Shown here: positions 22,722 to 34,019 of the stretch, in pieces | Layout: every line of letters begins with the position of its first letter | Numbering within the stretch: position 1 is the first letter of the stretch | Assembly (NCBI GenBank): GCA_010015655.1 | Contig: ML976750.1 | Span: 126,221-190,220 of the forward strand | Direction of reading: 5' to 3' | DNA length: 64,000 bases | From: Bimuria novae-zelandiae CBS 107.79 | Taxonomy: Eukaryota; Ascomycota; Dothideomycetes; Pleosporales; Didymosphaeriaceae | Notes under the pieces: model-generated | Database searches by the model: none | Told to the model about the DNA's origin: nothing | What the model saw: the letters and a program-made list of their open reading frames with translations, nothing else | Program-made: the position numbers and the translations under genes

Positions 22722-24504
22722 TCAGGGCGCCAAAACAGTCGCGTTGTCCCTCTTCTCGCACATCCTATCAAACTCGGCTCGGAGAAGATCCAACCGGAGC
22801 ACCTTGACATCCCACTCGCAGGACTGGCTCTCAATATGCAGCACCAATGAGTTGAATTGACTGAAGGTCTTGCCACATCCCGGGGCACGGCACACGAACG
22901 GCTGCAGTAAGCCCTCCTTCATCCAGTTGATCGCCTCCTGCAGGTCCACGCGGTTGGATCGGATCTGAACGTGTATGTCTACGTCCATATACAGGGTCGA
23001 GTGCCAGAAGCTACCGAGGCAACGCAGGAGCTGGATGGGATCCGGAAGCTTAACGCATCTCCCAGTATCAAGGTGATGAATGAGAGTGCTGCACTTCCGA
23101 AATGACATGTCGCATCGCCAGCACGGGAAAGAGGCTGCGGCGGGCTTGGTCAAGTGGTGCTTGGTCATGTGCTATATGTTGTTAGATGAATGGTCTGTGG
23201 AGGGGGCACATATGGACCACTTGCCATCTGGTAGGCTCCCTCGTGGTTAGTCTGAAAGCAGCATTCAGCGCAATAGAAACATGAAGCCTTGTGCAATGCT
23301 AGCTGTGCCATGCCAGCACACCGATGGGCGCAGTATGAGCAGCGGATCTCGAACTGGCAGGTCTCGTGATGTAGGTTTAGCTTTGTCTGGCTTGGGAATA
23401 TACGCTTGCATCCCTCGCACTGGAAGTGATCGTCACGGAGATGCTTCTCGAGGATTTTCTCATTCGGCGCATCGAAATCGCAGCCTGGTTGCAGACAGTG
23501 GCGGTGCTTGGTGGTGATTTGCCAATGCGCATCTCGTGAGGTCTGATCCTTAAACTTTTTGTGGCAAGTATTGCACCACACATGCTTCCCACTCGTGATG
23601 AGGTGTCTATCCAGGTCCGCCTTTGTTCGAAAACCAAGGAGACAGGTGAGGCAGACGTAGTCATGACCGGCGACAGAGTAGTTGTTTTCGAGGTGGTTCT
23701 TAAGACCCCACGCGTTGACGAAAGCGCTCAAGCAGAGGTTGCAGAAGATCTCGTGGCCGGCCGCATTGTCGACATGATTCTGCAAGCCGTTGCGATCCTT
23801 AAACACCTAAAAGTAGAGATAACGCGTCAGCTGAAAATACTACGTGCTGTGAATCAGTGAGCTATACGTACCCGCTTGCACAAATTGCAGTAATTCTCGT
23901 GTCCTTTCGGTGACTGCTTAATATGCGTGAGGAGGGCCGTCTTGTTCGGAAATTTGTGTTGGCACACGCCGCAATAGTGTTCATGGAGGTCGTTGGCCCT
24001 CATATTGTCGATGACCCTGGCAGTGTCGCTGTTCTGCACGTATGCCGAGATATCATGCGTCCTCTGCTGTACGGGGTTTACAAGTGGCTTGTTCTCGCTG
24101 TTCCGGATGACGAGTGTCCTCACGACGGGTTTGACCGCCTGACCGCCTCGCCCGCCTCGCCCGCCTCGCTTGACCTCTTCCCACGGTGTGTCAGTGTTAG
24201 CGACCTGGTTGACGAAAGTATTGGTTTTGAAAGTTGGTTCTTTGACTGGCGTAGGCTGGCTCTCTTCGTCCTCGTTCTTAAAAAGCGCGAAGCGATTCGA
24301 GAAGGCTGGGGCCATCGTGGCTAGATTCGCAACGGCCTTAGACGGTTGAACGCCTGGCTTGACCTCTGCCCACGGTGTGTCAGTGTTAGCGACTTGGTTG
24401 ACGAACGGATTGGTATCGAGAGTTGATTTCGTGACTGGCAATTTCGAGCTCGGGATCTCGTCCTCCTTAAGGAGCGCGAAGCGATTCGAGACAGCTGGGG
24501 CCAT
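22722..24504 (-). CDS. C2H2 zinc-finger protein, many fingers
   Basis: Exons 24504-23872, 23806-23225 and 23171-22722 give 554 residues. Intron 1 is GT-AG (GTACGT...TTTTAG). Intron 2 starts GCAAGT and ends ATATAG, a GC-AG intron. Its removal joins CAECCFQTNHEGAYQM to HMTKHH and so completes a perfect C-x2-C-x12-H-x3-H finger. The protein has about eight C2H2-type units between residues 180 and 480 (for example YCGVCQHKFPNKTALLTHIK and FVCRAPGCGKTFSQFNSLVLH), some degenerate. The N-terminus holds two copies of a segment with SNRFALxK...FVNQVANTDTPW, and a Gly-Arg stretch (RGGRGGRGG). The fingers suggest nucleic-acid binding; fungal proteins of this plan are uncharacterised. Confidence 0.88.
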
Positions 24505-25889
24505 CGTGGTGCGTGTTGCAGCGAGTCACAAAGTAGAAATGGGTAGACAATAGAGCTGTCTGTGATGTATCTAGGACGGCAGGGACGCTCGCAGCACGCT
24601 ACGACGCGTCGACTCGTGTCGGCCGGAGCAAACGAGTGATGAGCAAACGGAAGGCAGCAGAAGGCATGCGAGGCACGACGAGACGGGTTACCCCTGGGCC
24701 TAGAGAAAACAACACGTTCGAATTCGCGTCAGAAGAGAAAAGTATCCCGCTGTCGTACCTGAGGGCCGATAGACGGCCATGTTTGGCAGTGCCTACCTAG
24801 GTAGGAAGGCGCGAGCAGGCTAGGGAGAAGGGAAGCAGGAGGTAGATGATTAGCTATAGCGGGCGCTGTTACTTTCTAATGGCTGAGACAACTCGAAGGC
24901 AAACATTTATTTGACGAAGCAAAGAAGGTAATACTTCCCGCAAGGTACTCAGGGTGTGATGTAATCTGTCAATTTGTAGACCACCAATGCATAGCTCTTT
25001 CCCACGCCTAGTTAAATGCGGCGAGGTAACGCCCTCTCGCTGAAAGCTGGAGGTTAGCCCTAACGGCCAGAGTTAATATCTTCTAAGACCTGTATAGCCG
25101 GCTTACAACTTGACGCAAGAGGACAACTCACAGCCTTGGCAAACTGCTCCGCGATTCCGTTTCCACGCATCAAGGTAAGAATCGACTGGCAAATGGTTGT
25201 ACTTATTGAAGCGTAACCCAGGGCAATGCAACGAAAACGTTCCGCAGAATTCTCCGGCACAGGAAGCAAGCTCATTGTCGTGAGCGTACGTACCTGCATT
25301 TAAATCCCCACAGGCCCCCTGAAGACGCGCAATCCAATGGATTGTACGCAGCTCCCGCATAGCCGATCTTTACCGAAGCATCTTAGACCTTTGACCGCTT
25401 CCCAATCTGATATCTGCGCGTATCACTCTGAATTCTAGAACGGTCTCACTGCCTGCCAGGAGCCGCAAGTTTGCATCACAAAAGCGGGTAATTCCTTTAA
25501 AAATAGGAGTGCGCTGTCGAATTGGTGAGGCGGCATGACGACGGCCGGCGTGACCCTGTGCAGATACCCCAGTTTTTCGGCGTTTAGTGATGCTGGGGTT
25601 ACGCTTTTTGTGTCCTTTTCGGCAGTCTGGTCGATGCCGCTAAGAGGGCTATCCACTTCGTGCCAGTTAAAGAGAACCCTTGCGCGTCTTGCTTAAATGG
25701 GGACGGGGTCGTGTGCTTCCTCATTGCTGGTTCTTCAACACCATAAATTTTCATTGACTCTAGAAGAGGACAAAGGAAGTGCGATTGCCTTGCGTTGTTC
25801 ATTCTGCTCCCCGTGCAGGCGCACCTGCCCGGTCATAGGACGATTTACCCCGCAAAACTCCCAATCCCAATTCCACTCACCCTCGCAAC
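24505..25889. other. Intergenic with 14-bp palindrome
   Basis: About 1.4 kb between divergent genes, so it serves as promoter for both the zinc-finger gene and the gene at 25890. It holds a perfect palindrome CCTACCTAGGTAGG at 24792-24805. No coding frame with support. Confidence 0.55.
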
Positions 25890-26536
25890 ATGTCCCGCGC
25901 AACACCCTCCGAAGATGGTACCACTCCACGCACCCTCTTTCCCATCCTCGCCAGCTAACAGTATACGCAGAAGTAGCAACCACGCTCTCCCAGCTCAAGC
26001 TCTCCACCAAATCTCCCAATAAGCCTGCCAACAAGCCCAAATCCGCCCCAGTTGCCGAATCCTGGGACGAAGGCCTCAGCGGCTCTGACACCGAAACCGA
26101 AGATGCTGCTTCCGAGTTATCTTCCACGCGCGCAAAAGACCGCGACTCGCTTTCTCCGCTTGCAACAGTAAAATCTCCGGACGGTGACGCACCGCATCCG
26201 CCGCCACCGACCCCAGCGAGCCCGAACGCCGTGCCGTTTGACTTTCCGGATCATATCCTATATGGAATAGGAGGGGATGCGAATAGTAGAGACGGGAGCA
26301 GGCGGGGTAGTGGCGCGGCGAGTCCGGCGAGAAGACCGGACAAAACGACCGCGGTCGCGGGGCGCTTAATTGCGGGGGCATTGGGGGTGAGAGCACCGAG
26401 GAGGACGGAGGAGGAGAGAGAGTATGACAGGGCGATGAGGGAGAAGGAAAAGAAGAGGAGGAATGAGGAGAGGGAGCGAGAGAAGAGGGAGCAGCAAGCG
26501 GCGGAGGATAGAAAGAGGTCTGTGTGGGAAGAGTGA
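25890..26536 (+). CDS. Small conserved fungal protein with charged C-terminal coiled coil
   Basis: Exons 25890-25917 and 25971-26536 join in phase across a 53-nt intron (GTACCA donor, GCTAAC branch, ACGCAG acceptor): MSRATPSED|EVATTLSQLKLSTKS. This gives 197 residues. The larger uninterrupted frame starting at 25697 reads through the intron and is not needed. The middle is acidic and proline-rich with a conserved-looking FDFPDHILYGIGG segment. The C-terminal 60 residues start with AGRLIAGALGVRAPRRTEEE and continue as a highly charged Glu/Arg/Lys helix ending SVWEE. I recognise the pattern as a small protein found across filamentous fungi but know no function. The helix could be a coiled coil. 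Confidence 0.8.
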
Positions 26537-27276
26537 GCAAGGACATCCACTGGGTTCCATAGACGGGTGCGCTGGTTTTGAGAGCGACGTCTTGTGGCTT
26601 GGATTCGGATCGGCGTCTCTCGCCATGGTGGATTCTATGATTGACAAAGCACTGGGCTCGTGGAGGCATTCGTCACAAAATTTGCATGCTATAAAAGAAC
26701 ACTGCAGACATGGTCAGGTGTAAGTTGGCTAGGTTAACACTTTGTACGTTCCTAGTGATGTATCTCCATCATGCCGAGTTGCGACACGATGCGCTGCAGT
26801 GCATAGTACGTCCGTGGTCGCGCAGGGCAACGACTCAACGAAAAATCTCTACTTTGGAATCGAGTCACTTGATCACACAGCTCGCTGCACAGCTTGTCGG
26901 GTGACACATTCAGGCTGTCTTAGCAGCGTTCACTACACCGGCGGGGACATCCCAGAGCAGAGGCCGAAAGGTCCAACAGTGGCGAACACATTCTCAACAA
27001 GGAGCACCGGCAATGTACGAAAATTGATTCAATCCTTCCGAGATCGGGGTAATGAACTATATGGAAAATGCCGGAGGCCCGAAAGCATTCTCGGAAGAAA
27101 CCAGCTGGTGACGCCAAACCTAGACCCATCATCACCTTGTTGTAAGAAGCATAGAAATCTGCCTTCCACCGTTCGCCAAATGCATCATAATCATGAATCG
27201 TCGTCCGAGACGCCTTGCGCGCCGCTCTGTTGTGCGCTGGCGAGGACCGCTAGAGGGTTGCGTCACCAACCGAACC
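26537..27276. other. Intergenic between convergent genes, nothing recognised
   Basis: About 740 bp between two convergent genes. A plus-strand frame of 205 codons at 26742-27359 overlaps SUMO antisense and shows no family features. Confidence 0.55.
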
Positions 27277-27643
27277 CTAGCAGCCACCGATCTGCTCCTG
27301 GTGAACCTCGAGCGTGTCGCCGTCCTGCATATCGAGCTGCGCAAAGTCAGCAAATATAGCCGAAGCCGAAGCCGAAGCCAAAGCCTGGTGGCGATGCGCT
27401 CTAGGGCGTACGTACCGAGTCAGGGTTGTCCGTCGGCTGCACCCTCTGGCCGTCGAAGAGAAAACGGACGCTCTGCATGTTCTTTCCCTGACGGTCGCAG
27501 AACGCGTTCATCAGCTTGCTCAGCTGGGTTGTGCGCTTGATCTTGAAGAAGACTTCGTTGTTGTTGTCCGTGACCTTGATGTTCAGGTGCTCTTGCTGGC
27601 CGTCTTCAGGCTTCTGCTGCATGGGCGAACCGTTGTCCGACAT
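27277..27643 (-). CDS. SMT3: SUMO (small ubiquitin-like modifier)
   Basis: Exon 1 is 27643-27416 and exon 2 is 27336-27277, joined in phase 0 across a GTACGT...GCGCAG intron, giving 95 residues. The protein has the SUMO fold landmarks: HLNIKVTDNNNEVFFKIKR (strand 1-2), LSKLMNAFCDRQGK (helix), VRFLFDGQRV, and the end LDMQDGDTLEVHQEQIGGC. Mature SUMO ends at the di-glycine, so a Ulp-type protease must remove only one Cys. It is conjugated to lysines of nuclear proteins by the E1/E2/E3 cascade. The intron contains a GAAGCC hexamer repeat. The 5' side lies directly beside a decayed pogo element. Confidence 0.97.
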
Positions 27644-27911
27644 TTTGCGGGCGGGCGGGCGAAGAGAGGGCTGCTGCTGATAAGTTAGAAGGCGCGGGTA
27701 AAACGGGAGAAGTGGAGTGAGAAGTACAGCAACGGTTGGAAGGAACAGAGGTGCTTTTTGAAGGCGCGGTCGTTGCTGGAAGGTGCGAACTGTTGTGCGG
27801 AGTGGGTAGCGGAGGAACCGAGACGCGTCGGCGTCCTTTATAGCGTGGCGAACCGGGGAAAGTGAGAGAAGTGCGTGCGAAGTTGAGGCGCCGTGGGTGA
27901 GAGTGTGGCTA

Positions 27912-29695
27912 AGCTAGCGCATGGGGTTCCGAGACACCTGGGGATATGAGACACCGCGCAGAAATCCTCCACCCTTCAAAAAATCGCGATAATTCATTCA
28001 GCGTAATTACAATTACCACTCGCTACACATAGATTGCAGAGTTTTAGCTGCTATTTCTGCTGTAGCTTTTTCTGCGTCCTTTTCTATAGAAGTACTACTG
28101 TTTTGTTGCTTTAGGAGAGCAGATGCCTGCTTTGCTATTATAATTTAATTTATGCTAGTAAAGCGTTAATTTAGGTCTATACAAACTTTCTTTCGTAGTT
28201 ATAAACGCTTAAGGGCCTTAAGTTAACTTTATAATCTTTTGTTCTCTGCTTCTAGCGCTACTAAGCGTATATTAGCTATTATAATTGCCTTGCTAGCTTT
28301 CTTAAATAGTTAGTAAACCTTATAGCTTAATTTCTCAGCGCTGTGGAGCTGCCTTTAAGCCATAAACAGATCCCAAGGGCTATAGGGAGTGTAGAGAGAG
28401 CTCTTAGCGAGATAAGCCTGATCCTGGTAAGGGGGGGTAACAGGCCTTCAAGCAACTTAAGATAAGTTAACTACTCGCTTAATATTTAACGGGCAGATAC
28501 CTGCAATAGCCTATCTAGCGCAGATTACTTTTTTAGTAATCGCAGCCTCTCTAGCAGCGTTGTAGGCAATAATAAAACGTTCCTTTTTAACTAGCGCAGC
28601 ATTATCTAGGTGTGATAACTCGTGGATCTGCTGGCGATAGAATCGTTTCACTACTGATAAAACAGAGAGATCTAGTGGCTGCAGAACGTGCGAGGAGTGC
28701 GCAGGGAGAAACAGAAGCCTGACTTTATTCTGCTTGCAGATCCACAGGAAATCCAGGTCGACATGGCTGCCGTGGCCATCCAATATTAGCATCCGCTAGC
28801 GATCCTCTAAGGGCGCAGTATCTGGCAGAAATACGCGTTGTAGCCACTTAGCCCCTATTATATTAAATATCTAGCTATTCTCTAAAGTTGCGTATAGCTA
28901 GTTAAGTATTATTAATAGAAACCAGGTGCTTTGCAGGTTTTTGCCTTTAAAAATAATAGCTAGCCATAGCTTTCTCCTTATTACAGAAACGCACTTGATT
29001 ATCGACGCCCACTCGCGATTCTCTGGAGACTGATAGTAAGCCTTCTTTTTCTGGCTTCCTGCGAGTACTCTGGTGTTTGCACATACGCCTAGGGCCTTCC
29101 TAGTCTTATCCATATTCCACGTATCCTTATTACGTATGTCTAACTTAATACGGAGCTACTTATAGAGCTTAAGAAACTTGCGTATTGCCTCCTAAGTTAC
29201 TCCTTTAGCTCTTGTAGCCTTAATTTTCTTACTTATAATAAAGGCAACGCGTGGGTTGCGTTTAATAAAGTAAAATATTTAGTATTTACCTATTAACGCG
29301 TAGTTACTATTTATCTTAAGAATTTAATTTACTATTTCTCGTGTATAAGTATAAGAAGGAGGAAACCCGCGCGCGTCCTCTTTAAGTATCTATTATATAA
29401 GGAAGTCCTCTTATTGTAGAGTTAATCGTTGCTAGTATATGTAGCTGTTTTGCCAGTTTTGTGAACCGCGTACGCGCCTAGATAGCGTGGCTATACAGAT
29501 GTTATATGCCTTTACAGCAGCTCGTTGACTAGGAAAAATGCCAGCATTAAGATCACTAATAGCTGCTTGAATTGCTGCCTCACGGTTGGCCATTTTGGTA
29601 GGGTGGATGTGGAGATATCGCGATTTTTTGAAGGGTGGAGGATTTCTGCGCGGTGTCTCATATCCCCGGGTGTCTCGGAACCCCATGCGCTAGCT
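27912..29695 (-). mobile_element. Decayed Fot1/pogo-family transposon with 80-bp TIRs
   Basis: Terminal inverted repeats of 80 bp lie at 27912-27991 and 29616-29695 and differ at about one base. The outer bases AGCTAGCGCATGG are flanked on both sides by TA, the usual target duplication of Tc1/mariner-pogo elements, giving an element of 1784 bp. The interior is AT-rich, TA-rich and interrupted by stops. Two coding remnants on the minus strand remain: a Psq-type HTH start (MANREAAIQAAISDLNAG...SQRAAVKAYNI, about 29600-29450) and a DDE segment (28792-28511) with LILDGHGSHVD and HSSHVLQPLDLSVLSVVKR. No intact transposase can be read. It sits about 270 bp upstream of the SUMO start. Confidence 0.9.
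28511..28792 (-). pseudogene. Transposase DDE-domain remnant (pogo family)
   Basis: A 94-codon open frame inside the decayed element. It carries the second catalytic Asp (LDGHGSH) and third (LQPLDLS) with the spacing seen in pogo/Fot1 transposases, followed by the KRFYRQQIHELS helix. The matching region of the intact element at 37596-39215 reads LDGHSSH and LQPLDVG. The first Asp region is lost among stops. Confidence 0.88.
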
Positions 29696-29888
29696 TAGTG
29701 GGCTTCTCGTCCAACGTCTCAAAGAACAGACCGCGGCTACTCTAGGGCTCTCTCTTTTATCACTGTATCACCGAGACTGTCAAGTTTATCTTTTGCTGCC
29801 AAACTCAGGACTCTGCTACCTAGTTGCTGTCTTATCTCCGGGTTTGGTTTAGCCATTCGCTGTCCGCATCTTCAATTGCGTCTGGGCC

Positions 29889-29928
29889 TGCACCTGCACC
29901 TGCACCTGTACCTGCACAGCACCTGAGG
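29889..29928. repeat. CCTGCA hexamer repeat
   Basis: About six units of CCTGCA with one changed unit (CCTGTA), just upstream of the CMC4 start. Simple-sequence DNA of no clear function. Confidence 0.8.
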
Positions 29929-29954
29929 GCAACCACCCGTACACGTGACGCAAT

Positions 29955-30389
29955 ATGGTGCGTGGTTGGCGTCACATTTTTTATATCTGCGGAAGGCTCA
30001 TAAGGACCACAAGGGGTTGAAAGAAGATTTACAAACGGATCCGCCGTGCCACCCTCGTGCTTGTGCCATCCAAAGTGTGTACAGACGTCTATGCTCGACA
30101 TCCGACATTCGCTCACCAAGTGCCACGGACTGCTTGCAGAAGAGCAACTACAAGGAAGCGAAATGCAGAAAAGAGGTATATTACTTAGGTGGCAGGCAAT
30201 CGTCCTCTCATGGGCCCCGAAATAGATTTCACGGCTGACGCCTGTCAGGTCGATGCCCTCTATGAATGCTGTAATGCCTTCTACCAGGAAAAGGGCGAGA
30301 GCGCAAGCACGGCTAGCTGTCCCAAGTACTCCCTTTTGAAGTACGGCGCACTTCCCGATGACAAGGCTATGCTCACGCAACTAGATTGA
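29955..30389 (+). CDS. CMC4: CMC4-like twin-cysteine mitochondrial protein
   Basis: The family is shown by DCLQKSNYKEAKCRKE|VDALYECCNAFYQEKGESAS, with the paired-cysteine helices of the Cx9C proteins imported to the mitochondrial intermembrane space by Mia40. A clear phase-0 intron (30176-30248, GTATAT...TGTCAG) joins the last two exons. The rest of the model is my best fit: 29955-29957 (ATG only), 30014-30078, 30121-30175, 30249-30389, giving 87 residues starting MGLKEDLQTDPPCHPRACAIQ. The 42-nt intron at 30079 leaves four residues (SVAT) between AIQ and DCL that are not usual in the family, so that junction is uncertain. Its C-terminus (SLLKYGALPDD) also differs from the usual ending. Human CMC4 and yeast Cmc4 have the same overall size. 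Confidence 0.85.
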
Positions 30390-31053
30390 AGATGAAGCAG
30401 AGGAGCGAGGGAATATCATGATAATGGCACAGCAAACGCCATAGACGTCGGGATGGGTGCTTGTGTGCACGGCATGTAATCCATACTGTACAAACATAAT
30501 GTAACGAATATTGGCCAGTCTCATCCCCATCGGCATAGTTTGTGGGGAGCGGAAATCTGCAGCCATGTGGACGCACTCACGTCCGGGATGAGAACTTACT
30601 ACTCGTGGGCCGGCATGCACATGTGATAAAAGCACCCGTAGACGCCTTGCAGCAGTTGCTCAGCGTGCGCGAGAGATGTGTGTTGGGTGAGAATGTAATA
30701 CCGCCTCTATATCTGCGCCTTCATACTCCGCGAGGGAGTCCAGACAGTCACCAGGAGGTACGTTACTCTAAGACGGTCGTGAGCGCGCAAAGAGGCCGCG
30801 ATGGACCTGCTCAAACACTGAACAGTTTTGAACCGAGACTCTAATGACCGCCTATTGACATTTGTGAAGGAAGAAGGAACCGCGCGCCGCTGCCAAAATT
30901 TTATACGCGGCAGTCGCGCTAGTGAGCGCTCGGACCCCTTCCGCCGGACGCTGGAGCTTCACGTCGCGATTGTTGTTTTGTCGCCGCCCGACCGCTCCGC
31001 CTGCGCGCAACGGTCGCTGTCCACTCAACATACCATCGCCGCTATCCGCGATC
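30390..31053. other. Intergenic, nothing recognised
   Basis: About 660 bp, promoter region of NUP84. GC-rich just before the start. No gene or repeat supported. Confidence 0.55.
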
Positions 31054-34019
31054 ATGGCTTTTACTCTACCGCCCAAGTCGCAGCACCATGAGGTATGTCT
31101 GGCTCAATGGCGCCTTCCTAGCAAGTGATGCGACGCATCGCGTTCTCCAAGGATGGGTGGACTTCACGGGCATAGACGCACCAACTAACATTGACAGGAC
31201 CCCCTCCAGCCACTGCGCGCCATGGCTGACCGAGTCGGCAAAGAAGTTGAGGAATTCGCCATACGGCTGGACAAATGGTACGACGAAAGCCAGAAGAACG
31301 TCCAAGCCAAGCACAAAGCCACAGTTCAGGTCGTCGGTCACTTCAGGGACATTGCGGAGAGGAATGTGCGCGATTTGAAGCAGCAACATCCTGTCGCTGG
31401 CAAAGGCCAGTTGACTGAGCACAAGAAGAATGAGATCAGGCGTGCCGCACGAAACGGCGACTCAAGCGAAGAAAGGCTGACATTCGGGCTGTCTTCACGA
31501 ACAGCGGCCTCTCCTTGGAGTGCACAAGAGCTGCGGGATTGGCAGGCTGAACTTGCGACATGGGAGCTCGTCCGCGTGGTCTTCGATCTTTACCATCCGG
31601 CGCCCGGAACCGACCCCGATGCAGACAGACGCGCGAAACTAGCCAAAGTGGGAGGCACCGATCCTCTCTGTCCGAAAAACGAGGTGTGGGAGCGTTTCAT
31701 CATAAGCGACGATGCGGCTAGGGAGAAGAAGGTCATACTGAAATGGCTGCAACAAACAGCAAAGAATACAGAAAACAACGACGACCTTATCCTCGAACAA
31801 TGGGCCAAGGAGTCGGGCAAGGACATCAACACATGGACAAGCGGATGGCTGGAGACGAAAGCCACAATCAAGCAAGCCAAACGCGCGCAGGGTGTCGAAG
31901 GACCTTTGGATGCTAGCGTGATCATCCACGGCCGCGACGCAGAAAAGCCGCTTGTCACTCGGCTCGATCCCGATGCGCAAACGCGCCAGAAAGGCGCCCT
32001 GGAAAAGCGAGACGTCTACTACGAGCACGCTCTCTGGATGGTTGCCTACGAGATGCTTCGTCGTGGAGAATCCATGAACGTGATCAATGAATGGTTCAAA
32101 GAGAGGAACCAGGGCTACCGTGCATTCATGCTCGGTGCCTCTGGCGATCCACGACCTGACGGATCACCGAACTTGGCCACGCCCGACTTTGGCTACCTGC
32201 ACCGTCGAGCTACCTACCTTGCTGCGCAAGGCACTAGCTACCCTTACGAGGGCGCTGCGCTCGGCATCGTATCCGGAAACTTTCAGACGATCCAAGCTGT
32301 CTCATCTTCATGGGATGATCATTTGTACTCATATTACAATGCCCTTCTTCTGGCCAGATTCGATAAATTCCTCTTAAATGAAGCCAGGAACCAAGCCCGG
32401 GTACAGAGCAGCAATACCTTCAACTTTCCGGGCGTGATGGAACATCTCAACGGTGACTGGGGAAACGCTACACATAAAGTTGTAGAGTTGCTGAAGAACG
32501 ACAAGTCTACATCAAAGCAGGCAAAAACCCCAATCAAGCTGATTCAAGGCGCCCTTCTTACTAGGACCCTTGATGAGCTCGTCCACAAGGTTGGAGTGGC
32601 TATTGCCGATGCTATGCAGGCCGGGTCTTCGCACCCTACCTTTATTGTTGACCCGGACCTTACTATAAAGGCTGCGACCGCAGCTGGCCCAGATGGCATC
32701 TTCACATTTCGAGGCAAGCGCTCGGTGGCCGTTGAGGATTATTATCAAGCGTTTTTGCAAGACCCCCATGCGCTTCGGATCTTGGTCCACCTCTTCATTA
32801 TACTTGGAGACTCACGCGATCCTCTCACCCGGGACAAACAATCAGTCCTCTTTGCAAAAGGGAATGTGATCGCCGCTTATGTCGAATACCTACGGTGCGC
32901 CCAGAAAATGCAGCCCATACCACTGTACGCTGCACAAATGGAGCAGTGGCGAGCATCTATGACTCTCGCACGCATATTTCCACTTATCGCTGGTCATGAT
33001 GAGCAAACAGAGTGCGTCAAACATATGAAGAGGTACGGTGTTGATGCTGAAAATACGATTCTGAGGTATGCCGACTTCGTATTGGGCCAGACCGGCCTTG
33101 TCGCTGGGCTCGAGCACGATATTGTGAACCTTATCTCCCGATACGAGTTGAGAGATCAACCTATCGAAGGTTCAACAGCGTCGCTGTGGCCGAATGCTCG
33201 GCGTGTCCGCGCCGGCGGCAGCAAGTCGGTCTCGGGGAAGGATCGCGCTGTCGTTCAGTCTTTAAAGTGGTTCGATTATCTGAACAAAAAAGACGAGGAG
33301 ATGTTTTCTACGAGAATCACGAAAGCGCTTGCTATATTTTTGTGTAAGTTTGTCGCCCCGCAAATGAGGGGCACACCGGTCAACCGTTGTGATTTGCGCG
33401 TTATCGTAACGTTCGAGTCCTGAGTTTGATCTCTGTGTTGGCTCCTTTGGCGTGAGACACACACTTGGAAGGTTGCTTGGCTGACAATTTCTTAGCTACC
33501 GGTCATACCGCTGCTGCTGCTCACCTTGTCGAAGAGCTGGGCGTGGACAACGAGCTGTCGCAATTTGTTCGCTTACTCTCGCTTTTCGATCAATGGCGGG
33601 AGCAGGAATCAAGCGTTTTGGAGCGAGATGGCCCCAGGAACGTCCTCAAGGACACTCTTGCTGACATGGAATCTACATTCGAGGCCATTTTGGAGCCCGA
33701 TTTTGATCCTTTGCAGAGCCATTGGTGGGAGATATATAAGATATACATGCCAGAATTCGTCCTGGCGTACATTTCCGTACTCCAAGCCGCTACTTGGTTT
33801 TTGAAGGCCGAATCCTTCACGAAAGCGATGGACTTGACGGTTTCGCTCGCTGAACGAAACTGGCTACACGAGACTTTTGTGCAGACAAAACGGATCCGTG
33901 AGTTGATGCAATCTATTGCGGACATTTCGGCGAGCTCCTTGTTTTTGAAGAAGAAGAAAGGGGCCAAAATGGGCAAACAAGGCGAAATCGCTACGATTTG
34001 GGATCCAAACAGGAAGTAA
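31054..34019 (+). CDS. NUP84: Nucleoporin Nup84/Nup107
   Basis: Exons 31054-31092, 31198-33343 and 33457-34019 join in phase, giving 915 residues. The start is MAFTLPPKSQHHE, spliced to DPLQPLRAMADRVG. The last intron (GTAAGT at 33344, acceptor GTGAG at 33456) joins AIFLY to THLEGCLADNF. The protein is all-helical without membrane segments. It has the Nup84/Nup107 signature stretch WELVRVVFDLYHPA, the HRRATYLAAQG and YEGAALGIVSGNFQTIQAVSSSWDDHLYSYYNALL block, and the C-terminal SESFTKAMDL-type helix region. Nup84 is the stem of the Y-shaped nuclear pore complex, binding Nup133 through its C-terminal domain. Length fits fungal Nup84 proteins. Confidence 0.94.

Noticed and set aside
26076..26669. 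Minus-strand 197-codon Ser/Pro/Leu-rich frame
   Set aside because: It is the antisense shadow of the Glu/Arg-rich coiled-coil exon at 25971-26536.
26742..27359. Plus-strand 205-codon frame
   Set aside because: It overlaps the SUMO gene antisense and shows no domain or codon bias.
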